Positions 7,500 to 17,876 of a stretch of 64,000 nt of DNA are shown here, piece after piece (the first letter of the stretch is position 1; each line of letters starts with the position of its first letter). The position numbers and the translations under genes are program-made. The notes beneath the pieces are model-generated. The model made no database searches and was not told where the DNA came from. It saw only the letters and a program-made list of their open reading frames with translations. Source of the DNA: Candidatus Thiomargarita nelsonii. Its GTDB lineage: Bacteria > Pseudomonadota > Gammaproteobacteria > Beggiatoales > Beggiatoaceae. The DNA is taken from positions 1 to 64,000 of the forward strand of contig JSZA02000001.1 in NCBI GenBank assembly GCA_000785145.2. The letters run 5' to 3'.

Positions 7500-9491
7500 A
7501 TGGCAAAATCCATGTCAAAACCTTTCCAACTACAATCCAATTACAAACCAAAAGGCGATCAGCCCCAAGCCATTAAACAATTATTAGCAGGGCTCAAACG
7601 AGGTGATAAGCATCAAACTTTATTAGGCGTAACAGGCTCAGGCAAAACATTTACAATAGCAAATGTCATCCAAGCCGTGCAACGCCCAACTTTAATCCTC
7701 GCCCCTAATAAAACCTTAGCAGCGCAATTGTACAGCGAAATGCGCGGATTTTTTCCACACAACGCGGTGGAATATTTTGTCTCATATTATGATTATTATC
7801 AACCTGAAGCCTACATGCCAGCATCTGATACTTATATTGAAAAAGATGCCTCTATCAATGCACAAATTGAGCAAATGCGTCTCTCCGCGACAAAAGGCAT
7901 ATTGGAACGCCCCGATGCCATTATTGTAGCATCCGTATCAGCGATTTATGGCTTAGGTGATCCTAATTGGTATATGCAAATGGTATTGCACCTAGTGCGC
8001 GGTGAGCAAATTGAACAACGCTTTATTTTGCGCCGCTTGGCAGAGTTGCAATATACCCGCAATGATATGATATTAGAGCGGAGTACTTATCGAGTGCGCG
8101 GAGAAGTCATCGATATTTATCCCGCCGAATCCGAGCGCGATGCCATTCGGATTGAATTATTTGATGATGAAATTGAAACTTTAAGCTATTTTGATCCTTT
8201 AACAGGACACATTTTGCGCCAGGTGCCACGTTTAACGATTTATCCCAAAAGCCATTATGTGACACCACGCGAAGTTTTATTACAATCTATTGATAATATA
8301 AAAGCAGAATTGCGAAAACGTTTAGAACAATTATACGCCGCCAATAAACAGCTTGAGGCGCAACGATTAAAGGAACGGACATCTTATGACATAGAAATGA
8401 TAGTCGAAATCGGCTATTGCTCAGGCATTGAAAATTATTCGCGCTACCTATCGCAGCGCCAACCCGGCGAACCGCCACCGACTTTATTTGACTATTTACC
8501 AGAACATGCCCTATTGATCATTGATGAAAGTCATGTCACCGTACCCCAACTCGGTGCGATGTATAAAGGAGATCGAGCGCGTAAAGAGACACTAGTCGCC
8601 TATGGATTTCGCCTACCCTCTGCCTTAGATAATCGCCCCTTAAAATTTGAAGAATTTGAACGATTGGCACCACAAACGATTTTTACATCAGCCACGCCGG
8701 GCACTTATGAATATAAACAAACCCGCCAAATTGTTGAACAAGTGGTGCGCCCAACCGGCTTAATCGATCCAGCCATAACCGTGCGCCCAGTCGCTACCCA
8801 AGTCGATGATATACTATCAGAAATCAATAAACGGGTGGCACGGCATGAACGAGTATTGATCACCACCTTGACAAAACGGATGGCTGAAGATTTGACCGAT
8901 TATTTAATAGAACATGGGATAAAAAGCCGTTATTTGCACGCCGATGTCAATACAATGGAACGAATCGACATTATCCGAGATTTGCGTTTAGGGATATTTG
9001 ATGTCTTGGTGGGCATTAACTTGCTGCGTGAAGGATTAGACATGCCCGAAGTATCACTCGTCGCCATTTGTGACGCTGACAAAGCGGGATTTTTGCGATC
9101 AGAGCGCTCATTAATTCAAACGATTGGACGAGCAGCGCGTCATATTTATGGACAAGCCATTTTATACGCAGACACGGTGACGGAGGCGATACAATACGCC
9201 ATTGATGAAACCCAACGGCGGCGTACTAAACAAATGGCTTATAATAAAAAACATGGCATCACACCCCAAAGTGTCAAAAAAGCGATCACCGATATTTTAG
9301 AAGAAACAAAACCTGCCGTTGCAGAAACGGCGGCAGAATATGCACCCTTATCGCCGGCTCAAGTTGACAAGAAAATTAAACAACTAGAAAAAAAGATGTA
9401 TGCACACGCGGAAAATTTGGAATTTGAAGAGGCGGCTAAACTTCGTGATGAGATTCAACGACTTTCTCAAAATATTTTCCACCGTTCGTAG
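7500..9491 (+). CDS. uvrB: Excinuclease ABC subunit UvrB
   Basis: 663 residues, close to the usual length. UvrB is the DNA-loading helicase-like subunit of nucleotide excision repair, working with UvrA and UvrC. Visible motifs are Walker A GVTGSGKT (43-50), the damage-probing beta-hairpin [20 protein letters not shown], the Walker B-type [10 protein letters not shown], the helicase motif [13 protein letters not shown], motif [10 protein letters not shown] and a C-terminal UVR domain ([29 protein letters not shown]). ATG 7500 is taken as start; ATG 7512 ([11 protein letters not shown]) is an equally plausible one. It appears monocistronic. Confidence 0.97.
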   Translation: MAKSMSKPFQLQSNYKPKGDQPQAIKQLLAGLKRGDKHQTLLGVTGSGKTFTIANVIQAVQRPTLILAPNKTLAAQLYSEMRGFFPHNAVEYFVSYYDYYQPEAYMPASDTYIEKDASINAQIEQMRLSATKGILERPDAIIVASVSAIYGLGDPNWYMQMVLHLVRGEQIEQRFILRRLAELQYTRNDMILERSTYRVRGEVIDIYPAESERDAIRIELFDDEIETLSYFDPLTGHILRQVPRLTIYPKSHYVTPREVLLQSIDNIKAELRKRLEQLYAANKQLEAQRLKERTSYDIEMIVEIGYCSGIENYSRYLSQRQPGEPPPTLFDYLPEHALLIIDESHVTVPQLGAMYKGDRARKETLVAYGFRLPSALDNRPLKFEEFERLAPQTIFTSATPGTYEYKQTRQIVEQVVRPTGLIDPAITVRPVATQVDDILSEINKRVARHERVLITTLTKRMAEDLTDYLIEHGIKSRYLHADVNTMERIDIIRDLRLGIFDVLVGINLLREGLDMPEVSLVAICDADKAGFLRSERSLIQTIGRAARHIYGQAILYADTVTEAIQYAIDETQRRRTKQMAYNKKHGITPQSVKKAITDILEETKPAVAETAAEYAPLSPAQVDKKIKQLEKKMYAHAENLEFEEAAKLRDEIQRLSQNIFHRS

Positions 9492-9585
9492 TATAGCTTT
9501 TCAGATAAAGATTTTGCTAGGAGTCCAAGATTTATCTTGGGACAGCCAAGATAAATCTTGGACTCCTATTTTCTGAAATACTATA
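9492..9585. mobile_element. TATAG-ended element carrying a CCAAGAT hairpin
   Basis: The ends TATAGCTTTTCAGA and TCTGAAATACTATA are imperfect inverted repeats. The centre (9520-9566) is the double CCAAGAT hairpin with GGAGTC/GACTCC. The same unit occurs three times in tandem, inverted, at 34415-34798. Confidence 0.65.
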
Positions 9586-9599
9586 GCACTGCCATGTCG

Positions 9600-9790
9600 G
9601 CACGATATGGCATTGGTTCGTAGTAGGCGATTTATCGCCTACAGAAAAAAAATCCTATTTCTTGAAGTGATACAATGATGCCCCCAAAGAAAGGGGAAAC
9701 TCATTGACAATTTTTGATAAAAGTATAGTACAACGGATTTACTTCCACAATCCGTTTATTCCCCTAATCCGTTGTACTAAATTTTTTGAA
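9600..9790. repeat. Intergenic inverted repeats
   Basis: The stretch between uvrB and the signalling operon holds a palindrome of the type GTAGGCGATTTATCGCCTAC (about 9621-9640) and a separated inverted repeat AGTACAACGGATT / AATCCGTTGTACT (about 9725-9779). No gene is visible. Confidence 0.5.
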
Positions 9791-9836
9791 TAAACTGGCT
9801 TTATTCTTGCATCAGCAATTAACTATTTATACAATA

Positions 9837-9858
9837 GGAGTCCAAGATTTATCTTGGA
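9837..9858. repeat. CCAAGAT-type half hairpin
   Basis: Single half hairpin 36 bases before the ATG of the slr1658-type gene. Confidence 0.7.
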
Positions 9859-9893
9859 TGGTAGCCTCCTAAAAAAATAAAAGAGGAATTGAT

Positions 9894-10475
9894 ATGGTAC
9901 AAGTTTTTGGCGAATTTCATAACGAATCGCACAAAAGCAGAGAATTCTTAAAGTTAGGATTTTCACCGGGTTCTGCCCCTCTCCAACAACGTTGGCGAAA
10001 CAATGGCTTATCAGCGGATTTTTTAGCTGACTATTTGACCACTTTTTTTCCAAGTGAAGAGAGTGAACCCAACGCTTTGAAAAAGCAAGCGAAAATAAAA
10101 GAAGCCGTCAGCTATATTGCCAACGAATTGTTGGAAAATGCGATGAAATTTAATGACGACACTTCTAATTACCAAGTCACTCTACAATTTCAATTGTATA
10201 GTGATCACTTAATATTACGTGTCACCAACAGCATTCATCAAAAAAATGTAAATAGTTTTCAAGTTTTTATAAAGGAATTATTGACGACTGAACCACAAGA
10301 ATTATATCTTCGTCAGATGAAACGTGCTGAAGAAGATGAGAACATGACGACTTCAAGGTTAGGTTTTCTCACGATGATTGATGGTTATAATGCTAAATTG
10401 GGTTGGCAATTTGAAACGAGCCAACAAAATCCAAAAGTGACTCTTGTGACAACAATGGCACAATTGAGTCTTTAA
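9894..10475 (+). CDS. slr1658-type ATP-binding regulator
   Basis: 193 residues. The segment AVSYIANELLENAMKFNDD is an N-box of the GHKL/histidine-kinase ATPase fold, here without a phosphoacceptor domain, as in the slr1658 superfamily (DUF6272-like). The start ATG follows AGAGGAATTG. It is the first gene of a four-gene signalling operon and is followed after 18 bases by its usual partner, an slr1659-type protein. By analogy with anti-sigma-factor kinases and their STAS partners, a partner-switching role is likely (inference). Confidence 0.78.
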   Translation: MVQVFGEFHNESHKSREFLKLGFSPGSAPLQQRWRNNGLSADFLADYLTTFFPSEESEPNALKKQAKIKEAVSYIANELLENAMKFNDDTSNYQVTLQFQLYSDHLILRVTNSIHQKNVNSFQVFIKELLTTEPQELYLRQMKRAEEDENMTTSRLGFLTMIDGYNAKLGWQFETSQQNPKVTLVTTMAQLSL

Positions 10476-10493
10476 TTCTTGGGGAATGAATGG

Positions 10494-10835
10494 ATGGAAA
10501 TTACAACAACAGAATATAGCGTCAAATACTACCCAGAAGTGGACACGATTTATTTGCAAGGAATTATGCGACTCAATGGTCATGAGTATCAACCCATCAC
10601 GAAATTTTTAGAACAAGTGACAGCACTTGAACCCGTTCTGCTTAAGCTTAACTTACGACAGCTAAAGGCACTTAATAGTTCAGGTATCTCCATGTTAGGA
10701 AGATTTGTGTTTGCTATGAATAAGAAACAAACTATCCAATTAATCTTAGAAGGCTCTCATGAGATTGTTTGGCAAGAAAAATGGGGCAAGAATTTTCAAC
10801 TGTTGATGCCTAGCTTAAGATTAGAATGGGAATAG
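10494..10835 (+). CDS. slr1659-type STAS-like regulator
   Basis: 113 residues from ATG 10494, preceded by GGGGA at the right distance. The upstream TTG frame adds only five residues. The fold resembles STAS proteins: IYLQGIMRLNGHEYQPI, then LLKLNLRQLKALNSSGISMLGRFV, where the Ser-Ser at the start of the helix would be the candidate phosphosite by analogy with anti-anti-sigma factors. It is paired with the upstream ATPase-fold gene and the downstream response regulator. Confidence 0.75.
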   Translation: MEITTTEYSVKYYPEVDTIYLQGIMRLNGHEYQPITKFLEQVTALEPVLLKLNLRQLKALNSSGISMLGRFVFAMNKKQTIQLILEGSHEIVWQEKWGKNFQLLMPSLRLEWE

Positions 10836-10845
10836 TATTTTGGAC

Positions 10846-10868
10846 GTCCAAGATAAATCTTGGAGTCC
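10846..10868. repeat. CCAAGAT-type half hairpin between cistrons
   Basis: It sits between the slr1659-type gene and the response regulator and is open in frame with the latter, so an over-long gene model would begin MDVQDKSWSP, a repeat-derived peptide. Confidence 0.75.
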
Positions 10869-10896
10869 AAAAACAAACGACTCAAAGGGGGTCAAA

Positions 10897-11607
10897 GTGT
10901 TTAATGCAAAACCCATTAGTATACTTATTGTCGATGACAATAAAAATAACCTATTCAGTTTGCATAGTCTCATTGAAAAATACTTTAAAAATGTTCAAGT
11001 GATTGAGGCGAATAACGGTATAGTCGCTTTAAGTCTTCTTTTGAAACAGCAAGTGGATTTGATTTTCCTTGATATACAAATGCCACAGATGGATGGTTTT
11101 GAAACGGCTAAAATTATCAAAACGCGACAAAAAACACGGCATATTCCGATAGTGTTTCTAACAGCCGCTTACAAGTCAATAGACTTCCAAAAAAAAGGTT
11201 ATGATGTTGGTGCAGTTGATTACTTAACTAAACCCATTGATACCGAGCAACTCATTGCAAAAATTAGGACATATTTGCGCTTAATTGAACAAACGGGTCA
11301 ACAGTTATTGAATGCACAAAACGAACAAAATGTTCAAGAACGCATTGCTGATTTGGTTTCAGAAGCCAAGCACTCACTTAAAGAAGATATTGTATTCAAG
11401 CGGCAGCAGATAGAATATCTAAAGCGTGAACTCAATACCTCACTCAAGCTGATTGTTAATTATAATCAAATCCTTGAGACACAAGCCAGTGGCTTAGGGT
11501 ATAACGAATTACTATCCGATATTGAAAAAATTGGCATAGAGAGTAAACAAATGCTCGATTTGGTCAAAAAAGTGTTGGATAGCAAATTAAAACTGGAGAG
11601 TTATTAA
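10897..11607 (+). CDS. Response regulator with C-terminal helical region
   Basis: 236 residues from GTG 10897, chosen because AAAGGGGG lies just upstream and because the longer frame would translate the hairpin repeat. A receiver domain fills about residues 8-130: ISILIVDDN (acidic pair), IFLDIQMPQMDG (phosphoacceptor Asp), FLTAA and the Lys of YLTKPI. The remainder (about 135-236) is charged and helical, with the HisKA-like look of a dimerising helix pair but no obvious phospho-His. It lies between the slr1659-type gene and the hybrid kinase (4-base gap), so it probably takes phosphate from that kinase. Confidence 0.85.
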   Translation: MFNAKPISILIVDDNKNNLFSLHSLIEKYFKNVQVIEANNGIVALSLLLKQQVDLIFLDIQMPQMDGFETAKIIKTRQKTRHIPIVFLTAAYKSIDFQKKGYDVGAVDYLTKPIDTEQLIAKIRTYLRLIEQTGQQLLNAQNEQNVQERIADLVSEAKHSLKEDIVFKRQQIEYLKRELNTSLKLIVNYNQILETQASGLGYNELLSDIEKIGIESKQMLDLVKKVLDSKLKLESY

Positions 11608-11611
11608 TAAT

Positions 11612-14600
11612 ATGAAACTTAAAATGAAATTACTGATAGTTTTTTTGTCAGTTGTTACCATCATCATTGTGGCTGCTATTTTCGGCAAAAGTGAGACTAA
11701 TAGTCTCTACACAGTACTACTCAGCCTTGCTATCCTACTCAATTTTATAATAGCTTCCATCGCTATTTATTACAATCGTGAGATTATGAGAGAGCTTGGT
11801 GGCGAACCGGCAACGATAGCACAAATCACTCAAGAAGTGGCAGCAGGCAATTTTGACCTAGAATTCGACAAAGAGAGCCCAACTGGTATTTATGCGGCGG
11901 TTCAAATGATGGTTCAAAACCAGAAAAGCATGAACGATGAAATCTATAAACAGATGGAAGAAATCGGACAACAAGACTGGTTGAAAACGGGACTGGGACT
12001 ATTAAATGACCAGATGAGCGGCGGCTTAGATAGCGTCACACTGAGCAAGAATATCATCTCTTTCTTGACCACTTATGTCGAGGCACAGGTTGGTGTCTTT
12101 TATCTACTCCAAAGTGACAATTTGAAAGTCATCGCCAGTTATGGCTATATTGCGAATAAAAATATTCCTCAACAATTTGAGTTCGGTGAAGGCATAGTCG
12201 GACAGGCAGCACTGGAAAACAAGACATTTTCCCGCACCCAAATGCCGGAAGAATCTTCCATCATTATTCAATCCTGTATGACTATGGTCATTCCCCAACA
12301 TGTACTCATCATTCCCTTTTCTTATGCTAATGTCGTAAAAGGTGTGATTGAAATCGGTTATTCCCATGAAATGCCAACAAGCCTACAACAAAATTTTCTG
12401 GAACAGGCAATGCAAAGTATTGGGGTAGCGGTGAATGCCGCAGAATCACGCACCCAAATGCAAGAAGTATTAGCGCAAAGCCGGAGACAGACTGAAGAAT
12501 TACAAATCCAGTCAGAAGAGTTACAAACTCAACAGGAAGAATTACGTCAACTCAATGAAGAAATGGAAGAGCGCAACCACGAGTTAGAGCAGCAAGGCAA
12601 CGAAATTCGTGAAAAGAATGTCGTGCTGCTCAACCAGCAAAACAAGATGAAAGAGGCGCAAGTTGCTCTCGAAACGAAAGCCAATGAATTGGAACTGGCA
12701 AATCAATACAAATCTGATTTTCTCGCCAATGTCTCGCATGAATTACGCACCCCCTTAAATAGTATGCTCATGCTCGCGCAAATATTAGCGGATGACAGCA
12801 GCTTGAATGATAAAGAAGTCAAACAAGCACAAACGATCCACAGTGCCGGTTCAGACTTGCTCCAACTGATCAATGAAATCCTCGATTTATCTAAGGTAGA
12901 AGCGGGCAAAATGGAACTCCAACTTGAAGACGTGTCACTGAGAGGCTTGGTGGACAAGATTGAAGAGAAACTGCGCCATATCGCTGACGACAAAGGGCTG
13001 GCTTTCCACATCACCCTTGAGAAAAACTTGCCCCCCCTATTGCGTACTGACGGGCAACGGCTCCAACAAATTATCAACAATCTATTATCCAATGCTTTTA
13101 AATTTACCAGCGAAGGTGAAGTCAAGCTAACAATCCAACGTCCCTCAAGCGTCCCACTCATGGATTTAGAGGCCGCCCATACGATTGCCATCAGCGTTGC
13201 GGATACGGGGATCGGTATTCATGAAGATAAACAACAACATATATTTGAAGCATTCCGGCAAGCGGAAGGCAGCACCAGCCGGCACTACGGTGGAACAGGA
13301 CTTGGACTTTCTATTTCCCGCCGTTTAGCCCAACTACTCGGCGGAGATTTGCATTTGCACAGTGAAGAGGGTAAAGGGAGTACTTTCACCGTTTATCTAC
13401 CTGACAACCTTCAGCCCACCCCCAAAGTCGAAACCACGAAAACCACGACATATGCTGCGATACTTGATGATAGAGCCAATTTGAAACCAGAAGATCAATT
13501 CGTCTTGATTGTTGAAGATGATCCTATTTTCACGCAACTGCTCACGGCATTGGCACGGGAAAATCAATTTAAATGTCTTATTGCCGATAATGGTGAAACC
13601 GGCTTGCAATTAGCTGAGCAATATAAACCCAATGCCATTCTCCTTGATGTTATTTTACCCCAAATGGATGGCTGGACGGTCATGGAAAGGCTGAAAGACA
13701 ATCCCGATACGCGACATATCCCCGTGCATTTTATATCAGGTGCGGAAAACACAAGAGATGCAAAAAAAATGGGTGCGCTTGGTTTTTGGCCAAAAAACAC
13801 CGGCATAGAAGGGCTGACGGAGGCTTTTAACGAGATAAAAGGCTTTCTGGCTAAGCGTCTGAAAGAGGTGTTGCTCATCGTCGAGCAAGAAGAGCAAAAA
13901 CAACAAATGGTGGATTTAATCGAAGAGCTGGAAGTCCAAGTCACAGTAGCCACCACAGTGGCAGAGGGCTTAGAACAGATGGAAAATAGCTTGTTTGATT
14001 GCATTATTATTGATGTGGATGTCGAACAACAAGCGGGTCTCAAATTGCTTGAGCCACTGTACAACAATGATCGCCTTACCAAGGTACCAGTGATTGCTTA
14101 CGCTACTCGCCACTTGAGCAACTTTGAAGAAATATTATTGCTGCAATATGCTGATAAGATTACACTCAAGACGGTTAGCTCACTGGAACGTTTGTTAGAC
14201 GAGTCCACCCTATTTCTCCACCAGGATGAAAGCCGGTTATCTGAAGAAAAACAACAAATGCTACAGAAGGTGCATGATAAAGGGACCATTTTAAAGAATA
14301 AAAAGGTACTGATTGTGGATGATGATATTCGCAATACCTTTGCCCTGACCACGGTTTTAGAGGAAAACAACCTGGAAGTTGTCGTTGGCATCAATGGTAA
14401 AGAAGCCCTCGCCTTATTGGACGAAGAAGCTGATATTGACATTGTTTTGATGGACATTATGATGCCAGAAATGGATGGTTATGAAACTATGCAAAAAATC
14501 CGAGAACAACCCCAGTATCAAAATTTGCCCATTATTGCTCTGACGGCGAAAGCCATGGCGGGCGATAGAGCAAAGTGTATTGAAGCGGGCGCGAATGATT

Positions 14601-14665
14601 ATCTCTCTAAGCCCATCGTCAGTGAAAAGTTGCTCTCACTGATGCGAGTGTGGCTTTATCAGTAG
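11612..14665 (+). CDS. Hybrid sensor histidine kinase with multiple receivers
   Basis: 1017 residues. Order of parts: two membrane segments (about 7-25 and 33-54), HAMP-like linker, a helix, a GAF-type domain (about 135-270), a long coiled coil rich in Glu and Gln (about 280-365), HisKA with phospho-His H376 in NVSHELRTPLNS, HATPase_c (NNLLSNAFKF, DTGIGI, GGTGLGLSISRRL), a canonical receiver (FVLIVEDD..LLDVILPQMDGW), a second degenerate receiver-like segment (VLLIVEQEEQ..CIIIDVDVE) and a final canonical receiver (VLIVDDDIRN..LMDIMMPEMDGY). It closes the four-gene operon. The input signal is unknown. Confidence 0.93.
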   Translation: MKLKMKLLIVFLSVVTIIIVAAIFGKSETNSLYTVLLSLAILLNFIIASIAIYYNREIMRELGGEPATIAQITQEVAAGNFDLEFDKESPTGIYAAVQMMVQNQKSMNDEIYKQMEEIGQQDWLKTGLGLLNDQMSGGLDSVTLSKNIISFLTTYVEAQVGVFYLLQSDNLKVIASYGYIANKNIPQQFEFGEGIVGQAALENKTFSRTQMPEESSIIIQSCMTMVIPQHVLIIPFSYANVVKGVIEIGYSHEMPTSLQQNFLEQAMQSIGVAVNAAESRTQMQEVLAQSRRQTEELQIQSEELQTQQEELRQLNEEMEERNHELEQQGNEIREKNVVLLNQQNKMKEAQVALETKANELELANQYKSDFLANVSHELRTPLNSMLMLAQILADDSSLNDKEVKQAQTIHSAGSDLLQLINEILDLSKVEAGKMELQLEDVSLRGLVDKIEEKLRHIADDKGLAFHITLEKNLPPLLRTDGQRLQQIINNLLSNAFKFTSEGEVKLTIQRPSSVPLMDLEAAHTIAISVADTGIGIHEDKQQHIFEAFRQAEGSTSRHYGGTGLGLSISRRLAQLLGGDLHLHSEEGKGSTFTVYLPDNLQPTPKVETTKTTTYAAILDDRANLKPEDQFVLIVEDDPIFTQLLTALARENQFKCLIADNGETGLQLAEQYKPNAILLDVILPQMDGWTVMERLKDNPDTRHIPVHFISGAENTRDAKKMGALGFWPKNTGIEGLTEAFNEIKGFLAKRLKEVLLIVEQEEQKQQMVDLIEELEVQVTVATTVAEGLEQMENSLFDCIIIDVDVEQQAGLKLLEPLYNNDRLTKVPVIAYATRHLSNFEEILLLQYADKITLKTVSSLERLLDESTLFLHQDESRLSEEKQQMLQKVHDKGTILKNKKVLIVDDDIRNTFALTTVLEENNLEVVVGINGKEALALLDEEADIDIVLMDIMMPEMDGYETMQKIREQPQYQNLPIIALTAKAMAGDRAKCIEAGANDYLSKPIVSEKLLSLMRVWLYQ

Positions 14666-14696
14666 TCATACCAAGATCTAAAAATTTAAATAGCCT

Positions 14697-14779
14697 GTAG
14701 GGTGGATATCGCTGCGCGTATCCACCGAAATATAAAATTAATTAATCAGGTGGATACGCTACCGCTTAATCCACCCTAC
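14697..14779. repeat. GTAGGGTGGAT long palindrome
   Basis: GTAGGGTGGATA...GTATCCACC pairs with GGTGGATAC...ATCCACCCTAC around an AT-rich loop. The same core is found inside the composite element at 62565-62802. It lies 3' of the hybrid kinase. Confidence 0.6.
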
Positions 14780-14803
14780 ATGTATGGAATTTTCCTCATT
14801 GTT

Positions 14804-14838
14804 GTTTCGGGAATTTCGCTCCGCGGATTTCCCGAAAC
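14804..14838. repeat. GTTTCGGGAA palindrome
   Basis: GTTTCGGGAA..TTCGCTCCGCGG..TTCCCGAAAC, related to the hairpin at 5358. It is followed at about 14851-14885 by another palindrome of the GTGGGTTTCGC / CTACCCACC type. Confidence 0.5.
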
Positions 14839-14913
14839 TATTATAACGAAAATGGTGGGTTTCGCGAAGCTCTACCCACCCTACAAAAAAACTTCTCGTT
14901 CCCACGCTCTGCG

Positions 14914-15064
14914 TCAATGCCATTGGCGTAGGGGCAATCCCTTGTGGTTGCCCGCCCCTACAAAGAACCGCATTTTATGTTTCCGAGGCAAAAGTTTTCG
15001 CGCAGCGAAAACTTTTGCCTCGGAAGGCAATCCTTTATGGTTGCCCTTAACTTAATGGCATTGA
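14914..15064. mobile_element. TCAATGCC-type element with 9-bp target duplication
   Basis: It starts TCAATGCCATTGG and ends CTTAACTTAATGGCATTGA. The 9-base sequence CGCTCTGCG stands on both sides (14905-14913 and 15065-15073). The target itself is another repeat (CCCACGCTCTGCGTGGG). An internal palindrome, GAGGCAAAAGTTTTCGC and its complement at about 14980-15024, looks like a further nested insertion. Confidence 0.8.
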
Positions 15065-15128
15065 CGCTCTGCGTGGGAATGCCTGGCTCGACGCGGAGCG
15101 TCGAATTTAGCTTAACACAAAAATCACC

Positions 15129-17720
15129 ATGACAAACACAGTTTCAGAATTACGCCAAAGCTTTTTAGACTATTTTAAATCCAAAGGACACACCATTGTC
15201 CCGAGCAGTCCCTTAGTCCCCCCCAATGATCCCACATTATTATTTACCAACGCGGGCATGGTGCAATTTAAAGAGACCTTTTTAGGACTAGAACAGCGTC
15301 ATTATACTCAAGCAGTCTCATCTCAACGCTGTGTACGGGCGGGGGGCAAACATAATGACTTAGAAAATGTCGGCTATACAGCCCGTCATCATACCTTTTT
15401 TGAAATGCTCGGCAATTTCAGCTTTGGAGATTATTTTAAACGTGAAGCAATTGAATTTGCATGGGAATTTTTAACCCAAGTACTTAAATTATCCCCCGAA
15501 AAACTTTGGATAACCGTTTATGAGCAAGATGATGAGGCGGCTGATATTTGGTTAAAAGAACTTAAAATCGATCCCACCCGTTTTTCTCGTTGTGGCGAAA
15601 AAGACAATTTTTGGTCAATGGGAGAAACCGGACCTTGTGGTCCTTGCTCAGAAATATTTTATGATCATGGCCCTAGCATCGCTGGCGGACCACCGGGCAC
15701 GCCTGATGAAGATGGAGATCGTTATGTTGAAATCTGGAATCTCGTCTTTATGCAATATAACCGCGACGCTCAAGGGCAATTAACCCCATTGCCCAAGCCA
15801 TCTGTCGATACCGGCATGGGCTTAGAGCGACTCGCTGCCGTCATGCAAGGCGTACACAATAATTATGATATTGAATTATTTCAAACACTTATAAAAGCAG
15901 TGGCCGACTTAGCCCAAGGTGGCGACTTAAATTCCCAGCGCGTCATTGCAGACCATATTCGCGCTTGTGCCTTTTTAATACTTGATGGCGTTGTCCCTTC
16001 CAACGAAGGGCGAGGTTATGTCTTACGGCGCATTATTCGTCGTGCCGTTCGACACGGGCATAAATTAGGCATACGCGAACCCTTTTTTTATCGCCTAGTC
16101 AAAGTACTGGGCACGGCTTATCCAGAAATAACTAAAAACCAAGGAATAATTGAGCGCATTCTCAAACAAGAAGAAGATCGCTTTGAGGAAACCTTAGATC
16201 GCGGTTTGCGCTTATTGGAGCAAGCCATTGCTGATTTACAAGACAAGCTCATTCCCGGAGAAATCGTCTTTAAATTATATGACACTTATGGATTTCCCAC
16301 CGATTTGACGGCGGACATTGCGCGGGAGCGTCACTTGACGCTAGACATGGACGGATTTGAAAAAGCAATGGCTCAGCAACGTGATCGCAGTGGTGCTACC
16401 AGTCAATTTAAAATGGATATGAGCCAACAAGCTCAAAGCACTGACTGTCAAACTGAATTTACCGGATATGAAAAAGTGCAAGATGATAGCGTGGTGCTTG
16501 CCTTATTTTCTGAAGGCAAACCGGTAAACAGCTTGACTGCCGGACAATCAGGGCGGATTATTTTGGAACATACGCCATTTTATGCAGAATCGGGCGGACA
16601 AGTCGGAGATAAAGGGCACTTAATTCATGGCGAGACCGTTTTTGAAGTCGAAGACACTAAAAAAATGGGACAAGCGCATATCCATTTAGGCAAACTGGCA
16701 ACCGGCAGCCTTCAGATTGGCGAACAATTGCAGGCGAAAATTGACGCGCCGGCACGTCAAGCCATTGCCCGTAATCACTCCGCCACCCATTTGATGCATG
16801 CTGCTTTACGACAAATTTTGGGAGAGCACGTCAAACAAAAAGGCTCCCTCGTGGCACCGGAACGCTTACGCTTTGACTTTTCTCACTTTGAACCGATTAA
16901 CACCGAACAATTAAGCCAAATTGAGCGCCTCGTTAATCAACAAATTTTGCACAATACGCCAGTGCAAACGCACCTGATGGCATTAGAAGAAGCCATGAAT
17001 AGCGGCGCGATGGCATTATTTGGCGAAAAATATGATGAACAAGTGCGAGTACTCTCTATCGGCGACTTTTCGACAGAATTATGTGGCGGCACCCACGTTC
17101 ATCATGCGGGCGATATTGGCTTATTCAAAATCGTCGCAGAAACGGGCGTTGCGGCGGGCGTGCGACGGATTGAGGCGATTACAGGCAATCGTGCCCTTGA
17201 TTGGGTAGCGGAGGCTGAAAAAACTTTAAATCAGATCAGTGGCTTACTCAAAACCCGCCGTGATGCCTTAGAAGATCGCCTTGTTCAACTGCTTGAACAA
17301 AATCGGCAAAATGAAAAGGAAATAGTCCGTTTACAAGCCAAACTCGCCAGCAGCAAAGGCAAGGATTTAGTCGGCCAAGCGAAAGAAATAAATGGTATCA
17401 AAGTGTTAGCGGCCAATTTAGAGAATGTGGATATGAAACAGCTCCGCACAACGCTGGATGATTTGAAAGAAAAACTTGGCACAGCAGCGGTTGTCTTGGC
17501 GACAGTTGTTAAAGGGGATAAAATTTTACTCGTCGCGGGCGTGACAAAAAACGCGACCAATAAAATAAAGGCGGGCGAATTGGTCAGTCATGTGGCTAAA
17601 CAAGTGGGTGGCAAAGGCGGTGGACGTCCTGACATGGCACAAGGTGGCGGGAATGATCCTTCTCAATTGGCGGCGGCTTTGCTGAGTGTGACGGAGTGGG
17701 TGAAAAATAGGTCTGAGTAA
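15129..17720 (+). CDS. alaS: Alanyl-tRNA synthetase
   Basis: 863 residues, near the usual ~875. It charges tRNA-Ala. Visible parts are the class II aminoacylation core at the N-terminus ([23 protein letters not shown]-type region [26 protein letters not shown]), the tRNA-recognition helices, the editing domain with zinc-type motifs [11 protein letters not shown] and [13 protein letters not shown], a coiled coil (about 690-745) and the glycine-rich C-Ala region ([15 protein letters not shown]). All signature residues appear intact. The gene follows a repeat-rich 460-base gap. Confidence 0.97.
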   Translation: MTNTVSELRQSFLDYFKSKGHTIVPSSPLVPPNDPTLLFTNAGMVQFKETFLGLEQRHYTQAVSSQRCVRAGGKHNDLENVGYTARHHTFFEMLGNFSFGDYFKREAIEFAWEFLTQVLKLSPEKLWITVYEQDDEAADIWLKELKIDPTRFSRCGEKDNFWSMGETGPCGPCSEIFYDHGPSIAGGPPGTPDEDGDRYVEIWNLVFMQYNRDAQGQLTPLPKPSVDTGMGLERLAAVMQGVHNNYDIELFQTLIKAVADLAQGGDLNSQRVIADHIRACAFLILDGVVPSNEGRGYVLRRIIRRAVRHGHKLGIREPFFYRLVKVLGTAYPEITKNQGIIERILKQEEDRFEETLDRGLRLLEQAIADLQDKLIPGEIVFKLYDTYGFPTDLTADIARERHLTLDMDGFEKAMAQQRDRSGATSQFKMDMSQQAQSTDCQTEFTGYEKVQDDSVVLALFSEGKPVNSLTAGQSGRIILEHTPFYAESGGQVGDKGHLIHGETVFEVEDTKKMGQAHIHLGKLATGSLQIGEQLQAKIDAPARQAIARNHSATHLMHAALRQILGEHVKQKGSLVAPERLRFDFSHFEPINTEQLSQIERLVNQQILHNTPVQTHLMALEEAMNSGAMALFGEKYDEQVRVLSIGDFSTELCGGTHVHHAGDIGLFKIVAETGVAAGVRRIEAITGNRALDWVAEAEKTLNQISGLLKTRRDALEDRLVQLLEQNRQNEKEIVRLQAKLASSKGKDLVGQAKEINGIKVLAANLENVDMKQLRTTLDDLKEKLGTAAVVLATVVKGDKILLVAGVTKNATNKIKAGELVSHVAKQVGGKGGGRPDMAQGGGNDPSQLAAALLSVTEWVKNRSE

Positions 17721-17747
17721 GATCGTTGCAGGCATTCCCAAAACTCT

Positions 17748-17798
17748 GGAGTCCAAAATTTATTTTGGACGAGGCGCCCAAGATAAATCTTGGACTCC
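17748..17798. repeat. Double hairpin, CCAAAAT variant, tandem copy 1
   Basis: The left half is CCAAAATTTATTTTGG and the right half CCAAGATAAATCTTGG. A second identical unit follows 58 bases on. Confidence 0.85.
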
Positions 17799-17805
17799 TA
17801 ACTCT

Positions 17806-17856
17806 GGAGTCCAAAATTTATTTTGGACGAGGCGCCCAAGATAAATCTTGGACTCC
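17806..17856. repeat. Double hairpin, CCAAAAT variant, tandem copy 2
   Basis: Exact repeat of the preceding unit, including the CTCTGGAGT approach, showing a recent tandem duplication between alaS and trkH. Confidence 0.85.
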
Positions 17857-17876
17857 AAAATTTCACATAATATAAA

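Noticed and set aside
12703..14457. Long minus-strand frames within the hybrid kinase gene
   Set aside because: They are Ser-rich antisense shadows of a clearly conserved kinase.
14702..15132. Plus-strand frames upstream of alaS
   Set aside because: They consist entirely of palindromic repeats; no protein family resemblance.
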